The notes under the pieces are model-generated. The model saw only the letters and a program-made list of their open reading frames with translations. It was not told where the DNA came from and did not search any database. Positions 34,282 through 44,226 of a DNA stretch of 64,000 nucleotides are shown piece by piece. Numbering within the stretch: the first letter of the stretch is position 1; every line of letters starts with the position of its first letter. The stretch comes from Phascolarctobacterium sp. Lineage in GTDB: Bacteria > Bacillota > Negativicutes > Acidaminococcales > Acidaminococcaceae. A program made the translations under genes and the position numbers. The stretch spans positions 62,001 through 126,000 of the forward strand of contig JAUNIS010000002.1 of NCBI GenBank assembly GCA_030523325.1, written 5' to 3'.

Positions 34282-35295
34282 ATGGGAAAAGATATTTACA
34301 TTTTAGGAATTGAATCGAGCTGCGATGAAACCGCTGCCGCTGTCGTAAAAAATGGGCGTGAAGTTTTGAGCAATATTATCTCAAGTCAAATCGTCATCCA
34401 TAGAAAGTTTGGCGGTGTCGTTCCAGAAATCGCTAGCCGTAAACATATAGAAAATATTATGCCGGTTATTGACGAGGCACTCTCCGCGGCTAAGGTGACC
34501 TTGGAGCAAATCGATGCCATTGCCGTAACCTATGGACCTGGTCTTGTTGGTGCTCTTTTAGTAGGACTTTCCGCAGCAAAATCCTTGGCTTGGGCAAGCG
34601 ATAAACCTTTAATCGGTGTTAATCATTTAGAAGGACACGTCTTTGCGAATTTTCTTGCAGACACTGAGCTTGAGCCGCCCTTCCTCGCTTTAGTTGTTAG
34701 TGGCGGACACACAGCGCTCTTAAAAGTAACTGGTTACAATAGTTTTGAACTGATGGGACAAACCCGCGACGATGCGGCTGGGGAAGCTTTCGACAAAATT
34801 GCTCGCGTCATGGGTCTGCCTTATCCTGGCGGTCCCGAAATCGAACGCTTGGCTATGGGTGGTAATCCTAATGCGCTTGTGTTTCCTGTTGCGAAGCTTG
34901 ATGCACCCTTCGAATTTTCTTTTAGCGGCGTTAAATCTGCTGTCATAAATTATTTGCATAAGGAAGAGCAAGGCAAAAGAGAAGTTAATCGCAGCGATGT
35001 TGCCGCTTCCTTCCAACAAGCGATCATCAATGCTTTATGTAAAGAAGCCGTTGCCGCATTAAAAACAACCGGCTACAAAAAAATTGTTTTAGCTGGTGGC
35101 GTTTCGGCAAATAAAACTTTGCAAAACGAACTTGGTAAGGCAGCTAAAAAAGTTGGTGCCGAGCTCGTACATCCAACGTCCATCTTATGCACTGACAATG
35201 CAGTTATGATTGCTTGTCGTGGTTACTTTATGTATCAAGCTGGCGTGAGAAGTCCACTGGATTTAAACGCAGTTCCTTCGCTTAAACTTGGCTGA
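34282..35295 (+). CDS. tsaD: tRNA N6-adenosine threonylcarbamoyltransferase TsaD
   Basis: Catalytic subunit that moves the threonylcarbamoyl group onto A37 of tRNA. I start at the ATG at 34282 (AAGGAAG before it), which gives the canonical N-terminus ILGIESSCDETAAAVV. Metal-binding histidines lie in NHLEGH near residue 110; SGGHT and LAGGVSANK complete the Kae1/Qri7 signature. 337 aa, normal. Last gene of the t6A operon; its stop falls in the first copy of a short repeat (35285-35301). Confidence 0.95.
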   Translation: MGKDIYILGIESSCDETAAAVVKNGREVLSNIISSQIVIHRKFGGVVPEIASRKHIENIMPVIDEALSAAKVTLEQIDAIAVTYGPGLVGALLVGLSAAKSLAWASDKPLIGVNHLEGHVFANFLADTELEPPFLALVVSGGHTALLKVTGYNSFELMGQTRDDAAGEAFDKIARVMGLPYPGGPEIERLAMGGNPNALVFPVAKLDAPFEFSFSGVKSAVINYLHKEEQGKREVNRSDVAASFQQAIINALCKEAVAALKTTGYKKIVLAGGVSANKTLQNELGKAAKKVGAELVHPTSILCTDNAVMIACRGYFMYQAGVRSPLDLNAVPSLKLG

Positions 35296-35321
35296 ACAAA
35301 AAGCCGAACGGTTGATAAGTC

Positions 35322-35447
35322 TGTGGATAATGGGGATAAGTTTAACATCAGTCCCTTATTTAGTAAAAAAAATGGGAGAAAAACTTGGCTAAACAGCCAA
35401 GAAACTGTGGATAAAAAGGTGGAAGAGCTTTGTCCACTTGTGGAAAG
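35322..35447. promoter_or_regulatory. Cluster of DnaA-box-like sites
   Basis: Two perfect TTATCCACA boxes lie on the minus strand at 35322-35330 and 35406-35414. Close variants are at 35331-35339 (TTATCCCCA), 35430-35438 (TTGTCCACT, plus strand) and 35439-35447 (CTTTCCACA, minus strand). They fill the gap between tsaD and the histidine kinase and reach into its possible start. Such clusters bind DnaA at origins, at titration sites or at DnaA-regulated promoters; no dnaA, dnaN or AT-rich unwinding region is seen here, so a regulatory or titration role is more likely than an origin. Confidence 0.5.
35384..35401. repeat. Hairpin in a repeat of the tsaD 3' end
   Basis: CTTGGCT-AAAC-AGCCAAG is a perfect 7-bp stem. 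Its left part with flanks (AAACTTGGCTAAACA) nearly repeats the end of tsaD at 35285-35299 (AAACTTGGCTGAACA), and both copies are followed by a DnaA-box-like CTGTGGATAA. No T-run follows, so it is not a terminator. Confidence 0.5.
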
Positions 35448-36841
35448 AAAAATTTTGGGAGCAAATAGTAAACATGCTTAGCACTTTAACTGCAGAACAA
35501 AAGAATATGGTGCAGAGAATGCAAACGGTACTCGGTTTTGCAGCTGACTTAGCCCATGCGCGAGTAACAATTTATTTACCGACGGCGGATAATAAATATT
35601 TTAACATTTTCGCAGAAGAACATCCTGTAACACAGAAGATGAATGAAAAAATAAATCTTACAGGACAAAAGGTTCGTTGTGTAGAAGAACCAATTGTTTT
35701 AAATGCATATAAGCAGGGAATTTCTGTTGAAGCTTTGCGTGAATGGGCCTTGGGTGAATTTGTACATTTAAAAGTTTATCCACTGCGTGACTTTACGGGA
35801 AAAACTTTTGGTGTCGTTAGTTTTGAGACGAGAGCTTTTAACGAGGTGTTTATTTCGCAATGCTATGAGTTTCTGACCAATTTAGAAAATCCTTCAAGCG
35901 AAATGCATAAACGCATGAATGCGGCTGATGGTTTGGTAGTTGTAGACAGAGGTCGTAAGGTTATTGCTGCTAATAACCAGGCCATGGGTATTTTCTCCAA
36001 TATGGATATTGAAAATATCGTGGGCAGGCATACAAATCATATGCCCGTCAACTGGCCGCTTGTATCCATGGTGCTTGATACAGGACTTGGCGAGAGCAAG
36101 GAGACGCGATTGCATGGCATCTTGCTTTCTATTCGTGCTTTCCCGGTTATTCCCCGTCCTAAGGCGGGCTGTGCCTTCGTAATTTTGCGCGATATCACAG
36201 AACTCAGACAAAAGGATGAAGAATTAAATATTAAATCCGTCGTTATTAAAGAAATACACCATCGTGTGAAAAATAATTTACAAACAATTACTTCTCTCTT
36301 GCGCATGCAAGAACGACGCGCTAAATCTGAAGAGACAAAAACTGTGCTTCGCGATTGCATCGGTCGCGTAGGAAGTATTGCTATTGTTCATGAGTACCTT
36401 TCCCATCATGAAGAGGGAATGCTGGAAGTAAGTCATGTTGCAAAAGAAATTTATAAAGAATTGATGAGCAGTATGATTAGACCGGACTTTAAATTAGAAG
36501 CCTCATTTAAAGCTGAAGAAATTTTTCTTCCTTCCGACCGGGCTACAAGCATTGCCCTCATCATTAATGAGCTTTTGCAAAATGTTATCGAGCATGCTTT
36601 TGAGGACAGGGAGAAGGGAAAATTATTTGTAGAATTCCGCAAACTGGAAAACGAATTTGTCATTGAAATTGCGGATGATGGTAATGGTTTACCAGAAGGA
36701 TTCAATATCAAGAAATCAAGAAGTCTCGGCCTAAAAATTATTAAGACCATGACGGAATCCGATTTAGCTGGTAAATTTACGATATCTAACCGAGCAGAGG
36801 GAGGAACTCTTGCTCGTGTATCAATTCCTAGAGGAGTGTAA
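35438..36841 (+). CDS. Sensor histidine kinase, HisKA_2 type (EutW-like)
   Basis: Soluble sensor kinase paired with the ANTAR regulator that follows after 2 bases. An N-terminal GAF-like sensor (about 10-150), a PAS-like domain (about 160-260), the HisKA_2 phospho-acceptor EIHHRVKNNLQT (His 274/275 from the TTG start) and an HATPase_c domain (about 370-467; NELLQNVIEHAF, ADDGNGLP, SLGLKIIKT) are all visible. Start uncertain: TTG at 35438 keeps the longest family-like N-terminus, ATG at 35474 is the first ATG. No membrane segment. Homologues act in ethanolamine or related sensing; nothing nearby gives the signal here. Confidence 0.85.
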   Translation: MWKEKFWEQIVNMLSTLTAEQKNMVQRMQTVLGFAADLAHARVTIYLPTADNKYFNIFAEEHPVTQKMNEKINLTGQKVRCVEEPIVLNAYKQGISVEALREWALGEFVHLKVYPLRDFTGKTFGVVSFETRAFNEVFISQCYEFLTNLENPSSEMHKRMNAADGLVVVDRGRKVIAANNQAMGIFSNMDIENIVGRHTNHMPVNWPLVSMVLDTGLGESKETRLHGILLSIRAFPVIPRPKAGCAFVILRDITELRQKDEELNIKSVVIKEIHHRVKNNLQTITSLLRMQERRAKSEETKTVLRDCIGRVGSIAIVHEYLSHHEEGMLEVSHVAKEIYKELMSSMIRPDFKLEASFKAEEIFLPSDRATSIALIINELLQNVIEHAFEDREKGKLFVEFRKLENEFVIEIADDGNGLPEGFNIKKSRSLGLKIIKTMTESDLAGKFTISNRAEGGTLARVSIPRGV

Positions 36842-36843
36842 AG

Positions 36844-37425
36844 ATGGAAAAATTACGCGTATTAGTTGTGGACGATGAATCCTTAATTCGCATGGATATT
36901 GCGGAAATGCTTGAGGATGCAGGTCACGAGGTTGTTGCCGAAGGGGAGAATGGTGAGCAGGCTGTTGAATTAGCTCGTAAATTGACTCCTGACATTGTTA
37001 TCATGGATGTAAAAATGCCGGTTATGGATGGCATTACTGCGGCTAAGGTGATAGATGCTGAAGAAATTGCTCCCGTACTTTTGCTGACTGCTTTCAGCCA
37101 AGATGACATTGTTGACAAGGCAAATGATGCAGGTGTCATTGGTTATTTAGTTAAACCCATTCGTGAAGAGCAGTTACTTCCTGCTATGAGTATTGCCGTG
37201 CAAAGATTCAGAGATTTAAAAAAATTAAATTTGGAATTAGGAAAACTTCAGGATAGTTTAGAAACACGTAAGCTTTTAGATCGAGCTAAAGGTATTCTTA
37301 TGACTGCTCATAAGCTTACGGAACAAGAAGCTTATCGTCGCATGCAACAGTATAGTATGTCTAAGCGCATTAGCTTAAAAGATTTAGCCGAGATGATTAT
37401 CAAGGCTGCCGAAAAGAAAAAATAA
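36844..37425 (+). CDS. Response regulator with ANTAR RNA-binding domain (EutV-like)
   Basis: Receiver domain (1-120) with phospho-acceptor D55 in IVIMDVKMP, acidic pair D10-D11 and the LTAF and LVKPI motifs, then a coiled linker and a C-terminal ANTAR domain (about 130-190; LLDRAKGILMTAHKLTEQEAYRRMQ). ANTAR regulators bind paired hairpins in nascent mRNA and prevent termination. I find no such tandem-hairpin target in this window, so the regulated genes must lie elsewhere. Co-transcribed with the kinase. Confidence 0.92.
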   Translation: MEKLRVLVVDDESLIRMDIAEMLEDAGHEVVAEGENGEQAVELARKLTPDIVIMDVKMPVMDGITAAKVIDAEEIAPVLLLTAFSQDDIVDKANDAGVIGYLVKPIREEQLLPAMSIAVQRFRDLKKLNLELGKLQDSLETRKLLDRAKGILMTAHKLTEQEAYRRMQQYSMSKRISLKDLAEMIIKAAEKKK

Positions 37426-37430
37426 GCTAG

Positions 37431-37459
37431 CTGTCGGCTTGTGGGCCGACAGTTTTTAT
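37431..37459 (+). terminator. Rho-independent terminator
   Basis: CTGTCGGC/GCCGACAG stem with a 6-nt loop, followed by TTTTTATTT. It ends the two-component pair. Confidence 0.87.
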
Positions 37460-37529
37460 TTGCCCTAGTAAGTAGTCTTGTTGTATAATATTAATATCTA
37501 TAATTGTGTGCTGAACACTAAAAACTTAG

Positions 37530-38831
<1,302 letters not shown>

Positions 38832-38846
38832 TAAACAGGTGATGTT

Positions 38847-39980
38847 ATGTCCAAGAATTCAAGAGAAGCAATAAAAAATGCCAAACGCATTGTTGTTAAG
38901 GTTGGTACGTCCAGCATTACTTATGCTAATGGCAAGCGTAATTTCGGACAAATAGATAGAATCGCAAGGGACATTTCTAATTTGCAAAATATGGGCAAGG
39001 AAATGATTCTCGTTACCTCGGGTGCTGTGGCAGTTGGCGTGGACCGTTTAGGTCTGCCTGCTAAACCCACCAGCATTCCTGCTAAGCAAGCCTGCGCAGC
39101 TGTAGGGCAGGGCGTACTCATGCATACCTACGAGCAAATTTTTGCCGATTATGGGCAAGTCGTAGCTCAGGTTTTAATTACGAAAACTGAATCTATCGAC
39201 CGTAATCGTTACACCAACTCTCGTAATACTTTTATGGAGCTCTTAAAACAAAGAGTTATTCCTATTGTTAATGAGAATGACGTTGTTGCCTTGGAAGAAT
39301 TAAAAATTGGTGATAACGATAACATGTCCGCTCTTGTAGCTGGTATTGTTGATGCGGATTTAGTCATCATTCTATCCGATATTGATGGTCTTTATACAGC
39401 CAATCCCCAAACTCATCCCGAGGCCAAGCTTGTGAGTGAGGTCTTGGAGATTACTCCCGAGATTGAGGCAAGCGCAGGCGGCGTAGGTTCGTCACGTGGT
39501 ACGGGCGGTATGCTTACCAAGATTCAGGCGGCAAAAGCTGCAACCTCGTCGGGAATCGACTTGATTATTGCAAGCGGTGCTGAAAAGGATGTTATTACTC
39601 GCGTTGCCTCCGGGGAAAATCTTGGTACGTTATTCGTCAGTCGTGAGAACCGCTTGCAATTTAGAAAACGCTGGCTTGCTTTTGGCGCAAGAATTTTTGG
39701 TTCGATTATCGTTGATGCTGGCTGTGCCAAAGCAATTCATAAGCAAGGTGGTTGCAGCATTTTGCCGGCAGGCATAACTAAAGTTACCGGCGAGTTCTTA
39801 CCAGGCTCTACCATCTCGGTTGTGGACCTGGACGGTCACGAGCTGGCTCGCGGTTTGACGCATTACTCTTCGGAAGAGCTTGCTTTAATTAAAGGCTGCA
39901 AGTCAGCCGATATTGAGTCAATCCTCGGACATAAACAATACGACGAGGTTATTCATCGCGATGACCTGGTTATTCTTTAA
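38847..39980 (+). CDS. proB: Glutamate 5-kinase
   Basis: First enzyme of proline synthesis. Amino-acid kinase domain (about 1-260; VVKVGTSSITYANG, VTSGAVAVGVDRLGL, ENDVVALEELKIGDNDNMSA, GVGSSRGTGGMLTK) plus a C-terminal PUA domain (about 280-375), the full 377-aa form that is feedback-regulated by proline in characterised enzymes. It lies between obg and proA, 11 bases before proA. Confidence 0.96.
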   Translation: MSKNSREAIKNAKRIVVKVGTSSITYANGKRNFGQIDRIARDISNLQNMGKEMILVTSGAVAVGVDRLGLPAKPTSIPAKQACAAVGQGVLMHTYEQIFADYGQVVAQVLITKTESIDRNRYTNSRNTFMELLKQRVIPIVNENDVVALEELKIGDNDNMSALVAGIVDADLVIILSDIDGLYTANPQTHPEAKLVSEVLEITPEIEASAGGVGSSRGTGGMLTKIQAAKAATSSGIDLIIASGAEKDVITRVASGENLGTLFVSRENRLQFRKRWLAFGARIFGSIIVDAGCAKAIHKQGGCSILPAGITKVTGEFLPGSTISVVDLDGHELARGLTHYSSEELALIKGCKSADIESILGHKQYDEVIHRDDLVIL

Positions 39981-39991
39981 GGAGAATTCTT

Positions 39992-41248
39992 ATGGAAACT
40001 TATGAATTAGTAAAAAGCAAGGCTCAAGCCGCAAAAAATGCAGCCGTGAAGCTTGCTGTTGTCGATACCGAGACAAAAAATAAAGCACTCCTTGCTATGG
40101 CGCAAGCTCTTTTAGATAAGGAAGCAGAAATTATCGCTGCTAATGATGTGGATATGGCTAATGCCAAAGCTAAAGGTATGCGTGAAAGTCTTTTAGATCG
40201 TTTGCAGTTAAATCATGCTCGCATCGAGGGTATGGCTGATGGTCTTCGTCAGGTTGCCAATCTTGTGGATCCTGTGGGTGATGTTTTAAGTGAAAAAACT
40301 CTTCCTAATAATTTAAGAATTACCAAGGTGCGTGTGCCCTTGGGAGTTATCGGTATCATTTACGAAGCTCGTCCTAATGTTACGGCCGATGCAGCAGGAC
40401 TTTGCTTAAAATCTGGCAATGCAGTTATACTTAAGGGCGGCTCTGAGGCAATGGAATCTAACAAAGCAATTGCACAAATTTTGTCCGACGCAGCAACTAA
40501 GTCAGGCATCCCAGCAGGTTCTCTGCAATTTGTCGACATTGCTGACCGTCAAGCCGTACAAGATTTAATTCACATGAACGGCCTTGTTGATGTTGTCATT
40601 CCGCGTGGTGGTGCAGGTCTCATCAAAACAGTTGTTACTAATGCATCCGTGCCTGTTATCGAAACAGGCAGTGGTATTTGTCATACCTTTGTTGACGCAT
40701 CCGCCAATGTGGAGATGGCTGTGAATATTTCTGTCAATGCCAAGGTGCAAAGACCTAGCGTATGCAACGCTATGGAAACACTCTTGGTTCATCAGGAGGC
40801 TGCGCAAAAATTTTTGCCCGTCATGTTAGAAAAATTTTTCGAGTTAGGTGTAGAAGTTCGCGGCGACACGAAGGTACAAGCTTTTTCAGATAAAGTTGTA
40901 CCTGCAACCGAAGAAGATTGGGCTACTGAATATGGCGATTTAATCATTAGCATTAAAGTTGTGGAAAATATTTACGAGGCTCTCGAGCATATTCGTCAGT
41001 ATGGAACCATGCATAGTGAATGCATCGTTACTGAAGACGAGAAGAACGCAGAGATTTTCCAAAAGAATGTGGACGCAGCTTGTGTTTATGTCAATGCTTC
41101 TACTCGTTTTACCGATGGCAATGAATTCGGTTTTGGTGCAGAGATTGGTATCAGTACGCAAAAATTACATGCCCGTGGTCCTATGGCTCTGCCTGAACTG
41201 ACGAGCACAAAATATTTAATTGTGGGGCAAGGACAAGTAAGAAAATAA
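39992..41248 (+). CDS. proA: Gamma-glutamyl phosphate reductase
   Basis: NADPH-dependent second enzyme of proline synthesis, an aldehyde dehydrogenase relative. 418 aa. The VPLGVIGIIYEARPNVTADAA segment and the catalytic Cys in NAKVQRPSVCNAMETLLV are diagnostic; FGFGAEIGISTQKLHARGPM closes the protein. AAGGAG precedes the ATG. A terminator follows at 41279. Confidence 0.96.
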   Translation: METYELVKSKAQAAKNAAVKLAVVDTETKNKALLAMAQALLDKEAEIIAANDVDMANAKAKGMRESLLDRLQLNHARIEGMADGLRQVANLVDPVGDVLSEKTLPNNLRITKVRVPLGVIGIIYEARPNVTADAAGLCLKSGNAVILKGGSEAMESNKAIAQILSDAATKSGIPAGSLQFVDIADRQAVQDLIHMNGLVDVVIPRGGAGLIKTVVTNASVPVIETGSGICHTFVDASANVEMAVNISVNAKVQRPSVCNAMETLLVHQEAAQKFLPVMLEKFFELGVEVRGDTKVQAFSDKVVPATEEDWATEYGDLIISIKVVENIYEALEHIRQYGTMHSECIVTEDEKNAEIFQKNVDAACVYVNASTRFTDGNEFGFGAEIGISTQKLHARGPMALPELTSTKYLIVGQGQVRK

Positions 41249-41278
41249 TTAGCAATTAGTAATTAGTAATCGAGGATA

Positions 41279-41302
41279 AAATTTGCGGCGCAAATTTTTT
41301 TG
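41279..41302 (+). terminator. Rho-independent terminator
   Basis: AAATTTGC/GCAAATTT stem with a GGC loop followed by T-rich sequence (TTTTTGC). Just before it lies a short ATTAGTA direct repeat (41250-41270). Confidence 0.75.
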
Positions 41303-41373
41303 CTTAAACTCAATTGCAAATACGAAAGTTTGTTGTGTAATTGTTAGTGATGAAGGAAAGGATTGTGAGAGAG

Positions 41374-42774
41374 ATGAATCATTCAACTGAGCCTATTCGT
41401 GACGCCAAGAAACTAGGACTTCCCAAGATGTTAGTCTTGGGCATGCAACATATGTTTGCGATGTTTGGTGCAACAATTTTAGTTCCGATTTTAGTTAACT
41501 CTTTCTTTGGTGGGCAACTGACTCAAGGCGTTACTGTTGCCGTAACTTTATTTTGTGCTGGCTTTGGTACCATGTTCTTCCATGCTTGCTCCAATTTTGA
41601 AGTTCCTGCCTTCCTAGGTTCGTCCTTTGCTTTCTTAGGTGGCTTTGCTACAGTAGCTGGATTAAAAACCGGCATCTATGCAAACATGAATCCTAACGAA
41701 AAGGTTCTTTATGCGTGCGGCGGTATCGTCGTAGCTGGCCTTGTGTATTTAATTATGGCTGCAGTGATCAAGACTATGGGCGTGAAGAAGGTCATGAAAT
41801 ATGTTCCTCCCGTTGTAACTGGTCCCATTATCATTTGCATCGGTCTTGGTCTTGCAGGTGTTGCTATTGGCAGTGCTTCTACCAACTGGATATTGGCACT
41901 TATTTCTCTTGTAACAATTATCATTTTTAATATTTGGGGCAAGGGCATGTTCAGAATCATTCCCATCCTTATGGGTGTTGTTGTTGCTTATGTAGTTGCT
42001 TTTATCATGCATTCTATGGGTATGACTAATCCTGACGGCTCTGCAATTTTAAATTTCAAACAGGTTGCTGACGCTGGTTGGGTTGGTCTCCCTCCTTTTG
42101 CTATGGCCAAATTTGATCTCAGCGCTATCCTTATCATGGCACCAATTGCCGTTGCTTCTATGATGGAGCACATCGGCGATATGTCTGCAATTTCGGCAAC
42201 CGTCGGAAAAAATTTCTTAGTAAATCCTGGCCTTCATAGAACCTTAGTTGGTGATGGTATTGCTACATCGCTTGCCGGTTTAATCGGTGGTCCTGCAAAT
42301 ACCACCTACGGAGAAAATACTGGCGTATTAGAATTGTCCAAGGTTTATGACCCGTTAGTAATTCGTATTGCTGCAATCTTTGCTATTTGTTTAAGCTTTA
42401 TCCCCAAGGTTTCTGCAATCATCAGTACTATGCCTGCTTCCATTATTGGTGGTGTAAGCTTTATGCTTTATGGTATGATCTCGGCTATCGGCGTAAGAAA
42501 TGTTGTTGAAAATAAAGTTGATTTAACCGTTTCTCGTAACCTTATTATCATGGCTGTAATTTTTGTTTGCGGTTTAGGATTTTCTAAAGGTTTAACCTTT
42601 GCGATTGGTGGTGCGTCTCTTACTTTAAGTGGCATCGCTATTGCAGCTATTGCCGGAATTCTTTTAAATATGATTTTGCCAGGCAATACTTATGAATTTG
42701 GCGTGAATGCTGATGGCGATATTTATCGCGGCGTTAATGTTTATACTAAAAAAGGTCATCAAGACGAAGAATAA
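41374..42774 (+). CDS. uraA: Uracil permease (NCS2 family)
   Basis: Inner-membrane uracil:H+ symporter. I start at the ATG at 41374; upstream in-frame starts (TTG 41341, ATG 41350) have poorer sites. About 14 hydrophobic segments; the N-terminal LGMQHMFAMFGATILVPILV and the central HIGDMSAISATVGKNF, followed by GLIGGPANTTYGENTGVL, are the NCS2 uracil-branch motifs. The upp gene 17 bases downstream supports uracil over xanthine. Confidence 0.93.
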   Translation: MNHSTEPIRDAKKLGLPKMLVLGMQHMFAMFGATILVPILVNSFFGGQLTQGVTVAVTLFCAGFGTMFFHACSNFEVPAFLGSSFAFLGGFATVAGLKTGIYANMNPNEKVLYACGGIVVAGLVYLIMAAVIKTMGVKKVMKYVPPVVTGPIIICIGLGLAGVAIGSASTNWILALISLVTIIIFNIWGKGMFRIIPILMGVVVAYVVAFIMHSMGMTNPDGSAILNFKQVADAGWVGLPPFAMAKFDLSAILIMAPIAVASMMEHIGDMSAISATVGKNFLVNPGLHRTLVGDGIATSLAGLIGGPANTTYGENTGVLELSKVYDPLVIRIAAIFAICLSFIPKVSAIISTMPASIIGGVSFMLYGMISAIGVRNVVENKVDLTVSRNLIIMAVIFVCGLGFSKGLTFAIGGASLTLSGIAIAAIAGILLNMILPGNTYEFGVNADGDIYRGVNVYTKKGHQDEE

Positions 42775-42791
42775 AAGGAGTGTGAATTAAC

Positions 42792-43427
42792 ATGGACAAC
42801 AAAAATGTAGTAATCTTTGACCATCCTTTAATAAAACACAAAATCTCTATCCTGAGAGATATCAACACCGGTACTAACGAGTTCCGCAGAGTTGTTGAAG
42901 AAATTGCTATGTTAGAAGGCTTCGTAGCTCTGTCCGACCTTCCTACAGAAAACGTCGAGATTAAGACTCCTCTTGAGGACTGCATGTCTCCCAAAATTTC
43001 CGGACCGAAAATGGCTATCGTACCCGTTCTGCGTGCAGGCTTAGGCATGGTTCCTGGTATCTCGGCTCTTGTTCCTTCGGCAAGAATCGGACATATCGGT
43101 CTCTATCGCGACGAGGAAACTCATGAGCCCCACGAATATTATTGCAAGCTTCCTTCTAATATTGGTGAACGTGTCGTAGTTGTAACCGACCCTATGTTGG
43201 CAACGGGTGGCTCAGCTGTTGACGCAATTACCATGATTAAAGCTAAAGGCGGCAAGAAAATCAAATTTATTTGCATCATCGCTGCCCCCGAAGGACTGGC
43301 TCGTCTTCAAGAAGCTCATCCGGACGTACAAATTTACGTTGGTCAATTAGACCGTGAACTCAATGCTAATGCTTATATTTGCCCGGGATTGGGAGATGCA
43401 GGCGACAGAATCTTCGGAACAAAATAA
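42792..43427 (+). CDS. upp: Uracil phosphoribosyltransferase
   Basis: Salvage enzyme that makes UMP from uracil and PRPP. 211 aa. VVTDPMLATGGSAVDAI is the PRPP-binding loop and YICPGLGDAGDRIFGTK the uracil-binding C-terminus. GGAGTG precedes the ATG. Together with the permease it forms a two-gene uracil uptake/salvage unit; I see no PyrR-type attenuator upstream. Confidence 0.96.
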   Translation: MDNKNVVIFDHPLIKHKISILRDINTGTNEFRRVVEEIAMLEGFVALSDLPTENVEIKTPLEDCMSPKISGPKMAIVPVLRAGLGMVPGISALVPSARIGHIGLYRDEETHEPHEYYCKLPSNIGERVVVVTDPMLATGGSAVDAITMIKAKGGKKIKFICIIAAPEGLARLQEAHPDVQIYVGQLDRELNANAYICPGLGDAGDRIFGTK

Positions 43428-43432
43428 AAATA

Positions 43433-43522
43433 TTCATAGCACGCGCTATACTTTGTCGGGCCTAGCACGCACTCTGAACATTTTTGGTTTTAAGGAGATG
43501 TTTATAGCACGTGCTACGCTTT
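43433..43522 (+). repeat. Pair of 22-bp imperfect direct repeats
   Basis: Copies at 43433-43454 and 43501-43522 agree at 18 of 22 positions, around a core TAGCACG(C/T)GCTA that is a perfect palindrome in the second copy. A half core (TAGCACGC) lies between at 43463-43470. They sit after upp and before its terminator. Function unknown. Confidence 0.45.
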
Positions 43523-43533
43523 AAAAATTTCAA

Positions 43534-43572
43534 AAGGGCATCGGTAAATTGAACCGATGCCCTTATTTTTAT
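43534..43572 (+). terminator. Rho-independent terminator
   Basis: Perfect 12-bp stem AAGGGCATCGGT/ACCGATGCCCTT with a 7-nt loop, then ATTTTTATTT. It ends the uraA-upp unit. Confidence 0.9.
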
Positions 43573-43689
43573 TTGGTTTTTAGTGAAAATTATTTTCTTT
43601 CCTCTATAAAACTTGACAGAGATGTGGTAAAATATAAGGTGCTCATAATGGGTTAGTCTGTGTAATTACAATATTCGGAGGAAAAAACT

Positions 43690-44196
43690 TTGACTGAGAT
43701 ATATCGTGAAGAATCATCAACTAATACGACGAGAAAAATTTTTGCAGGACTTGCGTTACTTGCAATCGCTTCGCTTTATTTTAATGAATACATGCGTTAC
43801 TCTAAGAGCGGTAATTTTGATCCCCTGGGCTGGGGCATGGATACGGTGCTCTTAGGATTGTGGTTTTGGCGCATAGGATTTTCTTACGAGCTCGTGCTTT
43901 TTAAAGAAAAGAAACTGCAAATTAATAGAAAATTCGGTGGCATAGGTTTTGGCTCTAAGGAATATGACTTAACTACTACGGAAACTTTTTCTAACAAATA
44001 CGAGAAAAAACTTTTTAGTAAAACCGGGATCAAGCAATACGATCATCTATACAGTTCTTTAGATGAAAATACGCAACATCTTTTAGTATATACAAAGGGC
44101 GAGAAGAAAAAGCTTTGTGGAGTCCTCTTTAAATCCACGGATAAATTTGTACATCAATTGCGCAAACTTTTGCCCGCTCAACATTTAGAATTATAA
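43690..44196 (+). CDS. Hypothetical membrane protein, 168 aa
   Basis: TTG start behind CGGAGG. Two hydrophobic segments (about 17-32 and 47-65) are followed by a cytosolic basic domain of about 100 residues (YELVLFKEKKLQINRKFGG onward) whose alternating strands suggest a small beta domain, perhaps PH-like; that is only an impression. It is first of three small membrane-protein genes spaced by 30 and 11 bases. I do not recognise the family. Confidence 0.6.
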   Translation: MTEIYREESSTNTTRKIFAGLALLAIASLYFNEYMRYSKSGNFDPLGWGMDTVLLGLWFWRIGFSYELVLFKEKKLQINRKFGGIGFGSKEYDLTTTETFSNKYEKKLFSKTGIKQYDHLYSSLDENTQHLLVYTKGEKKKLCGVLFKSTDKFVHQLRKLLPAQHLEL

Positions 44197-44226
44197 TTGT
44201 TTTTCGAAAGAGAGGTTAATCGATAT

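Noticed and set aside
35384-35401. ANTAR target hairpin for the adjacent regulator
   Set aside because: The loop has 4 nt, whereas ANTAR targets are paired hairpins with 6-nt loops carrying conserved A and G; no second hairpin or terminator follows.
35281-35460. Chromosomal replication origin
   Set aside because: There are DnaA-box-like sites, but no dnaA/dnaN/gyrB genes, no AT-rich unwinding block and too few boxes.
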